DNA from: an uncultured Burkholderiales bacterium
GTDB taxonomy: Bacteria; Pseudomonadota; Gammaproteobacteria; Burkholderiales; Burkholderiaceae
Assembly: GCA_903845315.1 (NCBI GenBank)
Contig: CAIMWY010000224.1
Span: forward strand, 1 to 10,363
Reading direction: 5' to 3'
Length of the DNA: 10,363 nt
The notes beneath the pieces are model-generated. The model was not told the DNA's origin and did not search any database. It saw nothing but the letters and a program-made list of their open reading frames with translations. Position 1 is the stretch's first letter; each line of letters begins with the position of its first letter. Positions 5,682 to 10,363 of this stretch are shown here, piece after piece. The position numbers and the translations under genes were made by a program.

Positions 5682-6446
5682 TCATTCGCTTGCCCGCACT
5701 GATCGCGCTGGTGATGAAGAATTTACCAGCGCACTGATCGCGCTGGCGAGGGCCACATCTTTGTGCGTCAAGCCACCCGCATCATGGGTGGTGAGAGTCA
5801 GGCGGACCTGTTGGTAAACATTCCAAATTTCAGGATGGTGGTTGTGTGACTCAGCCAATTCAGCCACTTGCTGAATGAAGGCCATAGCTCCCAGAAAGCT
5901 CGGCATTTCCCACTGTCGTTGCAAACTGCCAGCTTTCGCTTCGTATGTCCAATCGGGCACGCATCGCGCAAGCACTGTGGGACTCGCAATGTGACGCAAG
6001 ATACCTGTGCATCCGTCTTCTACCAAGTCCAATACTTCGTCAAACCCATCTTGCCCGCCATAGTAGGGATCAGGCACCACGATTTGGCTGGAGGTCTGGA
6101 AAAACTCTGCAAAGCGCCGAACTTTGTGCTGGTGCTGAGGCGGGCACTGGTCTTGGAGCAAAGCCAAGTTGTCCCAGTCCATGGCCAAAATCAAATCAGC
6201 CTCTACAAAGTCGCGGTCTGTGACCTGACGCGCATGCAAGTCTGACAAGTCATACCCGCGGCGTTGGGCATGCGCTTGGCTGCGCGCATCGGGTCGTGCA
6301 TTCGGGTGATAGTTGTGGGTGCCTGCTGAATCCACCGACACCACGCCAGACAGGTGCGCTTGACGCACGCGATGGCGCAACACCCCATGCGCGGTTGGGC
6401 TGCGACAGATATTGCCCATGCAGACCAATAAAATTTTGTAACTCAT
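5682..6446 (-). CDS. Fusion: low-molecular-weight protein tyrosine phosphatase + pterin-4a-carbinolamine dehydratase
   Basis: The 254-residue protein has two domains in one uninterrupted frame. Residues 1 to about 153 are a low-molecular-weight protein tyrosine phosphatase: P-loop CMGNICRS with Cys9 and Arg15, DSAGTHNYH at 39-47, and the general-acid loop DPYYGG starting at Asp126. Residues from about 155 on match pterin-4a-carbinolamine dehydratase, which recycles the cofactor of phenylalanine hydroxylase: GAMAFIQQVAELAE, then Glu199, His203-His204-Pro205, Tyr211, His221 and Asp230 with the family's exact spacing. Both active sites look intact. The dehydratase part lacks most of its usual first helix, so the phosphatase C-terminal helix may replace it. 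ATG 6446 has AGGA four bases ahead. The last dozen residues (SPARSVRASE) come from an out-of-frame repeat. Substrate of the phosphatase and any link between the activities are unknown. Confidence 0.9.
   Translation of the reverse strand: MSYKILLVCMGNICRSPTAHGVLRHRVRQAHLSGVVSVDSAGTHNYHPNARPDARSQAHAQRRGYDLSDLHARQVTDRDFVEADLILAMDWDNLALLQDQCPPQHQHKVRRFAEFFQTSSQIVVPDPYYGGQDGFDEVLDLVEDGCTGILRHIASPTVLARCVPDWTYEAKAGSLQRQWEMPSFLGAMAFIQQVAELAESHNHHPEIWNVYQQVRLTLTTHDAGGLTHKDVALASAISALVNSSSPARSVRASE
5695..5746. repeat. Two direct 17-base repeats with terminator-like arms, 35 bases apart
   Basis: CGCACTGATCGCGCTGG occurs exactly at 5695-5711 and 5730-5746. The right copy completes a hairpin CCAGCGC (5726-5732) / GCGCTGG (5740-5746). 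The same arms form the core of the terminator at 5653-5675. The GCGCTGG arm thus recurs three times at steps of 37 and 35 bases across the 3' end of the fusion gene. A 35-base step shifts the reading frame, so the two copies encode different residues (ASAISAL and PARSVRA). Confidence 0.7.
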
Positions 6447-6525
6447 CTTGTCCTACCTGTTTGCATGCGTACAACTCTAGCCTAGGGGCGTCGCCAACGC
6501 GCCAAGCAGGGACATGTAGTTTTCT

Positions 6526-6531
6526 TAAAAT
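6526..6531 (+). promoter_or_regulatory. Possible -10 element (TAAAAT) of the cupin-SDR operon
   Basis: TAAAAT matches five of six consensus bases and lies only 6 bases before ATG 6538. There is no Shine-Dalgarno sequence ahead of that ATG. If real, transcription would begin at or next to the start codon, giving a leaderless mRNA. No good -35 is found 16-18 bases upstream, so this is tentative. Confidence 0.25.
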
Positions 6532-6537
6532 CAAACC

Positions 6538-6816
6538 ATGACACACCCTGACCTAACCAAGTTCAAACAACAAGCCCTGGCCGACGGCTACCAAGAGGTG
6601 GTCGAACGCAACTGGGAACCTAATACCGTGGCGGAGACCCACACCCACCCCTTTGCAGCCAAAGGTCTACTGACACAGGGCGAAATGTGGTTGACCTGTG
6701 ATGACAAAACCCAGCATCTGTTGCCAGGTGACATTTTCACCTTAGAGCCGAACACACCGCACGAAGAGATCTATGGCCCAGAGGGTGCCACGTACTGGGC
6801 TGCCCGCCGCTCATGA
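6538..6816 (+). CDS. Small cupin-domain protein
   Basis: The 92-residue single-domain cupin has motif 1 around ETHTHPFAAKG (His35, His37), the linking strand GEMWLTCDD with Glu49, and motif 2 LPGDIFTLEPNTPHEEIYG with His75. These supply the usual His-His-His metal set, although the classical motif-1 glutamate position holds other residues. The C-terminal strand ATYWAAR completes the barrel. Such short cupins bind a metal or small ligand, act as isomerases or oxygenases, or work as sensors, and this one cannot be assigned a substrate. Its stop overlaps the start of the SDR gene (ATGA), so the two are coupled. No ribosome binding site precedes ATG 6538, and translation may be leaderless. It is divergent from the phosphatase-dehydratase fusion across 91 bases, in which no other element is clear. 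Confidence 0.88.
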   Translation: MTHPDLTKFKQQALADGYQEVVERNWEPNTVAETHTHPFAAKGLLTQGEMWLTCDDKTQHLLPGDIFTLEPNTPHEEIYGPEGATYWAARRS

Positions 6817-7508
6817 ACAGCCTGGGTGCGTCTTACCGCGCACTGGTGGTGGGGTCCAGCGGTGCCATCGGCGGCGCATTTGTGCGTGCCTTGCAGCGTG
6901 ATCCGAAATGCCAAGAGGTGCTGTGCATTTCCCGACAAACGCATCTCGGTTTTGATTTGGAAAACGAAGCCAGCATCACCAGCACCGCAGCAAAGTTTGC
7001 TCAGGCTGGACCTTTTCACCTCATCGTCGATGCCACGGGCGCTTTGACCCTTGGCACGCAGGGCCCCGAAAAAAGTATGAACGCCTTGCATGCCGAGCCC
7101 CTGCTCAAGAGCCTGACCGTGAATGCCATAGGTCCGGCGCTGCTGTTCAAACACCTCTTGCCTATGTTGGACACCACTCAGCGCACGATCTACGCCAAGC
7201 TGTCGGCACGCGTGGGCAGCATCGCCGACAACCTTAAGGGAGGCTGGTACAGCTACCGCACTGCCAAGGCGGCCCTCAACATGCTGTTGCACACTGCCGC
7301 TATCGAAGCAGCCCGCAAACGCCCACACCTGGTTGTTGCGGCGCTACAGCCTGGTACTGTGGAATCGGCCTTGTCGCGACCCTTTGCAGCCTCAGGTGCA
7401 CTCGCACCCGAGACATCGGTGACAGGCATGCTCAAGGCATTGGATGAATTGCAAGCTTTGAGCGGTGCACACTTTGTGGATTACCAAGGCAACACGATCC
7501 CTTGGTGA
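6813..7508 (+). CDS. Short-chain dehydrogenase/reductase (SDR) family protein
   Basis: The 231-residue Rossmann protein has the SDR cofactor motif GSSGAIG at 14-20, the catalytic Asn region TVNAIGPALL with Asn104, Ser131 in LSARVGSI, and the YxxxK pair Tyr148 and Lys152 in YSYRTAKAALN, followed by QPGTVES at 179-185. The full catalytic tetrad is therefore present, and it should be an active NAD(P)-dependent oxidoreductase. It resembles the compact CsgA/C-factor-like SDR group of about 230 residues. The start ATG overlaps the cupin stop by four bases, so the two form a coupled operon. A shared pathway is likely but not identifiable. It converges on the aminotransferase gene 35 bases away. Confidence 0.92.
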   Translation: MNSLGASYRALVVGSSGAIGGAFVRALQRDPKCQEVLCISRQTHLGFDLENEASITSTAAKFAQAGPFHLIVDATGALTLGTQGPEKSMNALHAEPLLKSLTVNAIGPALLFKHLLPMLDTTQRTIYAKLSARVGSIADNLKGGWYSYRTAKAALNMLLHTAAIEAARKRPHLVVAALQPGTVESALSRPFAASGALAPETSVTGMLKALDELQALSGAHFVDYQGNTIPW

Positions 7509-7529
7509 TGGCATGGACCTTCTGCCGCC

Positions 7530-7553
7530 GCAGGTTCTATCACTCAAACCTGC
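7530..7553. terminator. Stem-loop between convergent genes, possible terminator
   Basis: GCAGGTT (7530-7536) and AACCTGC (7547-7553) form perfect 7-base arms around a 10-base loop that includes the aminotransferase stop codon (7544-7546). No T-run follows on either strand, so it may be a weak or Rho-assisted end for the convergent operons. Confidence 0.3.
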
Positions 7554-8851
7554 ATGGCCTTGCGCATGGCTTGGGTGGCGACATCTTCCAGCCAACCCAA
7601 ATCTACGCTTTGATGGGCCTCGCAAATGAACCAAGGCTCGCGCGAGTCTGGCTCTAGCATGACTCCTGCGTCGATCAAATACCACGCGAATCTTTGGTAC
7701 AGCGCACTGTCGGTCTTGCGCCAATCCCGGTAATTGCTGGGCACATCAGGCGTGAAGTGAATGCCAAACATGGCGGGTGGCCCTGCAAAAGCGTGGGCAA
7801 TACCCGCCGCTTTGAAGACACGACCTAAGACTTCTTGAATTTGTGTGCCCACCCGGTCGATGGTGGCAAAGGCATCGGTGCCGGCCAAGATCTTGAGGGT
7901 GGCATGGGCGGCGCTGATGGCCACCAAATTGGCGGTGTAGGTGCCACCATGCACCACGCCACCTTTGTGCGAGCCCACCACGTCCATCACCTCAGCACGC
8001 CCCCCAAAGGCGGCGACCGGGTAGCCATTGCCCATAGCCTTGGCATACGTGGTCAGATCAGCGTGTATGCCGTACAGCTGTTGTGCACCACCTTTGGCCA
8101 CACGAAAACCAGTTTTCACTTCGTCAATCAGCAACAAGGTGCCGTTCTGATCGCACAAGTCGCGCAAATTTTGCAGCCAAGCCGAGGTGGCCGCAATGCT
8201 GCCTGCGTTGCCAATGATGGGCTCCAACATCACACACGCCAAAGTCTTGGCGTGTGCAGCAAACAAGCGGTTCAAGGACTCAAAGTTATTGAGTTCGATG
8301 ATGTCGAGCAAGCCCCGCGTGCTGGCAGGAATGCCTGCACCAAATGGAATGACCCGCGGTGCCTCTGTGCCATTTGGGTCCCAATGTTCGATGTCGGATT
8401 TCCACATCATCTCGTCGTACAAACCATGAAACGAGCCTTCGACAATCGCCACCCGATCACGCCCGGTGAAACCACGTGCAGTGCGCAGCGCACCCATGAC
8501 AGCCTCGGTGCCTGAGTTGGCAAAGCGCAGTTTGTCGATGTTGGGGCACAGGGCTTTGATTTGTTGCACCACCTCGGTATCAAGCGCTGTTGAAAATCCA
8601 GACAAGGTGCCGTGACGCGTGATCTGTTCGATCACAGCGGCATCGACTCGCTCGTCGCGGTAGCCCAAGATGATGGGGCCGTAGCCTAGGCGAAAGTCCA
8701 CATAGGTCTTGCCATCGCAATCGGTCAGCACACAGCCTTTGGCGCTCTCAATGAAGACCGTGCGGTCATCGCCCCAGTAGCGGTAGTTCTCTGCCACGCC
8801 TTGCGGCATGTGCAAATGGGCTTGAGCCATGAGTCGTGATTGTTGGGTCAT
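7544..8851 (-). CDS. Class-III PLP aminotransferase, glutamate-1-semialdehyde aminomutase-like
   Basis: From ATG 8851 the product is 435 residues, a normal length for fold-type I class-III aminotransferases. Numbered from that ATG: the PLP phosphate-cup SGTEAVMGALR lies at 113-123, EGSFHG follows, LEPIIGN precedes the cofactor aspartate Asp243 in LLIDEVKTGF, and the Schiff-base Lys271 lies in YAKAMGNGYPVAAFGG. SGTEA and AKAMGNG resemble glutamate-1-semialdehyde 2,1-aminomutase, the tetrapyrrole enzyme. However, many relatives with these motifs are transaminases of beta- or omega-amino acids, and placement beside a hydroxy-acid dehydrogenase favours a catabolic role. A TTG at 8875 in the same frame overlaps the upstream stop (TTGA) and would add 8 residues; neither start has a good ribosome binding site. 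It is the last gene of the minus-strand operon. Confidence 0.9.
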   Translation of the reverse strand: MTQQSRLMAQAHLHMPQGVAENYRYWGDDRTVFIESAKGCVLTDCDGKTYVDFRLGYGPIILGYRDERVDAAVIEQITRHGTLSGFSTALDTEVVQQIKALCPNIDKLRFANSGTEAVMGALRTARGFTGRDRVAIVEGSFHGLYDEMMWKSDIEHWDPNGTEAPRVIPFGAGIPASTRGLLDIIELNNFESLNRLFAAHAKTLACVMLEPIIGNAGSIAATSAWLQNLRDLCDQNGTLLLIDEVKTGFRVAKGGAQQLYGIHADLTTYAKAMGNGYPVAAFGGRAEVMDVVGSHKGGVVHGGTYTANLVAISAAHATLKILAGTDAFATIDRVGTQIQEVLGRVFKAAGIAHAFAGPPAMFGIHFTPDVPSNYRDWRKTDSALYQRFAWYLIDAGVMLEPDSREPWFICEAHQSVDLGWLEDVATQAMRKAMQV

Positions 8852-8871
8852 GTGCGATGTCCAGTTCTTGG

Positions 8872-9786
8872 TCAAACAGGCTGTCCGTGAGGAGGCCGCA
8901 ACAACAAGCCCGCTTGCTCTTCCAACAAACGCACCACGTGCAACTCGGCAGCTTGCTCGCCATAGGTCTGCTTGGCTTGTTGGAACAATGACTGTGCAGC
9001 GCCCGCCATGGGCAGGTTCACACCCTGGGATTGGGCGATGTCATGGATCAGGCCCAAATCTTTGCAGCACAAAGCCAAAGAAAAACTGGGGTCGTAGTGG
9101 CCCGCAAAAATCGAAGGCACGTCGTGCTCCGCCACCCAACTGTTGCCCGCACTGGATTTGATGGCTTCCCAGACCGTCTCCAAGGGCACGCCGGCCTTGG
9201 CGCCCAACATCAACCCCTCGCCAATGGCCGCCGCGCTGACGAACCACAACAGGTTGGTCAGCAACTTGATGGTGGTGCCATTACCAGGCGCACCCACGTG
9301 GAATATTTTTTCACCTACGACCTCGAAGATGGGTTTGTGCTTTTCAAAACACGCTTTGTCGCCTCCGACAAAAATTGACAATCGTCCCAAAGCGGCAAAG
9401 TCCACCGCATTGGTCACAGGCGCCTCCAAGAAGTCGACGTGCAAGCTTTTGGCCAAAGTCACCAACTCGCGCACCAAGTCCACTGCGCTGGTTGATGTGT
9501 CGATCACACAGGTGCCAGGCCTCATGGCCGCCAGCACACCGGCATCCCCCAGCATGACCTCACGCACTTGTGCGGGGCCTGGTAAAGAAGCCATCACCAC
9601 ATCAGCTGCGGCAGCACCTTGGGCCAAGCTCTGCGCCCAAGTCGCGCCAAGCGCAAGCAAGTTATCTGCTTTGGAGCGCGTCACGTCAAACACACTGACC
9701 TTATAGCCTGCCTTGATGAGGTTGGCCGCCATGGGGTTGCCCATGTTGCCAACGCCTACAAAAAACACATGCGGCAGTGGACTCAT
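8872..9786 (-). CDS. NAD-dependent beta-hydroxy-acid dehydrogenase (3-hydroxyisobutyrate dehydrogenase family)
   Basis: The 304-residue protein has the N-terminal Rossmann motif GVGNMG (11-16) and Asp34 at the end of beta-2, which favours NAD over NADP. DTSTS follows at 96-100, then the substrate loop, and the catalytic Lys174 in GNGTTIKLLTN. The family oxidises 3-hydroxy acids to semialdehydes or runs in reverse (3-hydroxyisobutyrate, tartronate semialdehyde, succinate semialdehyde reductases). The substrate loop, usually DAPVSGG, reads EAPVTNA at 121-127, so the substrate may differ from the classical one. The start ATG overlaps the methyltransferase stop (ATGA) and the stop is next to the aminotransferase start region, so translation is coupled across the operon. 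With the aminotransferase it could interconvert an amino acid, a semialdehyde and a hydroxy acid; this is inference. Confidence 0.93.
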   Translation of the reverse strand: MSPLPHVFFVGVGNMGNPMAANLIKAGYKVSVFDVTRSKADNLLALGATWAQSLAQGAAAADVVMASLPGPAQVREVMLGDAGVLAAMRPGTCVIDTSTSAVDLVRELVTLAKSLHVDFLEAPVTNAVDFAALGRLSIFVGGDKACFEKHKPIFEVVGEKIFHVGAPGNGTTIKLLTNLLWFVSAAAIGEGLMLGAKAGVPLETVWEAIKSSAGNSWVAEHDVPSIFAGHYDPSFSLALCCKDLGLIHDIAQSQGVNLPMAGAAQSLFQQAKQTYGEQAAELHVVRLLEEQAGLLLRPPHGQPV

Positions 9787-10363
9787 GACTTGGTAAACCC
9801 AAGAAACAACGCACCGCGGTTTTGCTCAGGGGCATAGCGGAACCCATGCAGCGCCATCATCTCTTGCGCCTGGGCGAAAGAATACGTGCGGTAGTTCACG
9901 GTTTGGGCCATCATGGTTTGCGCGCCATCTTTGAGGTAGTAGTGCTTGGTGAATCCAATCGAGGTGGGTTCAATCTTTTGGGAGTAAACCATGCCATTGG
10001 AGATGACGGTTTCATAGTCATGGTGAGGCCCTTGGATGCCCAGCAACAAAGTGCCGTTCTTGGCCACACAGCGAGACAAACATTGAAACCCCATATGGTT
10101 GGCGGCATCGTCTGGGATATGACTGACCAAGAAAGGCTCTTGATCACCGTCGATCACGAAATACCAAACGCCACCATACGAAAAGGCCAGGTCATGTTGA
10201 TGACCCAACACCAACTCACACACGTTTTGCTGAGACAGTGACACATTTGAAAATGGTTGCAGACGTTGCTGAGCAATGTCCAGCATCGGTTGTGTCAAAT
10301 CAACGCCCTCAATGCGCACATGCGGTTGCCTTTTGGCCAACTCTTCCAGAATCAAACCGGTGC
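9783..10363 (-). CDS. SAM-dependent class-I methyltransferase (5' end outside window)
   Basis: The frame is open to the right edge. The first visible residues TGLILEELAKRQ are the end of SAM-binding motif I, whose usual form is a GCGTG turn; this shows that the gene begins beyond the window and that TTG 10355 is not its start. Next come GVDLTQPMLDIAQQRL, with the acidic residue that holds the SAM ribose, and a mid-domain QHDLAFSYGGVWYF and NGTLLLGIQGPHHDYE region where the later beta strands of the fold are expected. The fold is thus a class-I Rossmann methyltransferase, but the acceptor is unknown. Its stop overlaps the dehydrogenase start by four bases (ATGA), placing it in the same operon. 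About 193 residues are visible. Confidence 0.85.
   Translation of the reverse strand, partial: TGLILEELAKRQPHVRIEGVDLTQPMLDIAQQRLQPFSNVSLSQQNVCELVLGHQHDLAFSYGGVWYFVIDGDQEPFLVSHIPDDAANHMGFQCLSRCVAKNGTLLLGIQGPHHDYETVISNGMVYSQKIEPTSIGFTKHYYLKDGAQTMMAQTVNYRTYSFAQAQEMMALHGFRYAPEQNRGALFLGFTKS

Noticed and set aside
5419..5685. Minus-strand open frames opposite the membrane protein gene
   Set aside because: Three overlapping antisense frames with no domain content, crossing the bidirectional terminator.
5653..5746. CRISPR-like array from the recurring GCGCTGG arms
   Set aside because: Only two exact 17-base copies with a spacer of 18 bases, partly coding, and no cas genes; it is a small duplication linked to terminator hairpins.
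7835..8515. Long + strand open frame (226 codons) opposite the aminotransferase gene
   Set aside because: It is an antisense shadow of a gene with all PLP motifs present; its translation is low-complexity and lacks a ribosome binding site.
7544..8875. Calling the aminotransferase hemL
   Set aside because: Motifs fit the broader class-III group as well as HemL, and the operon partners do not belong to tetrapyrrole synthesis.

Overview
The window looks like a chromosomal segment of a Burkholderiales bacterium, most likely Comamonadaceae (the Limnohabitans/Rhodoferax/Hydrogenophaga neighbourhood). This is inferred from the GC-rich, tightly packed genes, the orphan Bug/TctC-type solute receptor (a family strongly expanded in this order) and the general flavour of the proteins. 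There are no rRNA or tRNA genes, no CRISPR array, no transposase and no phage genes. No gene-free stretch reaches 300 bases; the longest is about 180 bases (5078-5259).

Left edge (1-436, + strand): the 3' end of a rhodanese-like reading frame runs directly, and out of frame, into a GlcG/HbpS-family gene that lacks its usual first helix. This looks like a deletion scar or an assembly join. Then, on the minus strand (3532 to 456), comes a three-gene operon: TauD/TfdA-type Fe(II)/2-oxoglutarate dioxygenase, periplasmic Bug/TctC receptor, and FMN-dependent alpha-hydroxy-acid dehydrogenase of the mandelate/lactate type. Its logic is capture, hydroxylation or cleavage, and oxidation of a carboxylic acid whose identity the sequence does not reveal. 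A sigma70-like promoter and a small dyad lie upstream at 3553-3610.

Middle (3684-6446): a small secreted protein of unknown function is translationally coupled (ATGA overlap) to a CapA-type metallophosphatase. The CapA signal-peptide region carries an in-frame TGA. Divergent to these is a two-helix membrane protein (5260-5643), which converges, through a bidirectional terminator, on a fused gene: low-molecular-weight protein tyrosine phosphatase plus pterin-4a-carbinolamine dehydratase, both with complete active-site motifs. This fusion is the most unusual gene in the window.

Right part: a cupin gene and a short-chain dehydrogenase gene (6538-7508, + strand) overlap by ATGA. They converge on a minus-strand operon running in from beyond the right edge: SAM-dependent methyltransferase (5' end cut off), 3-hydroxyisobutyrate-dehydrogenase-type oxidoreductase, and a class-III aminotransferase resembling glutamate-1-semialdehyde aminomutase. 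The first two of these overlap by ATGA. The aminotransferase is closely spaced or overlapping, depending on the start chosen. The set suggests metabolism of an amino or hydroxy acid, with unknown substrate.
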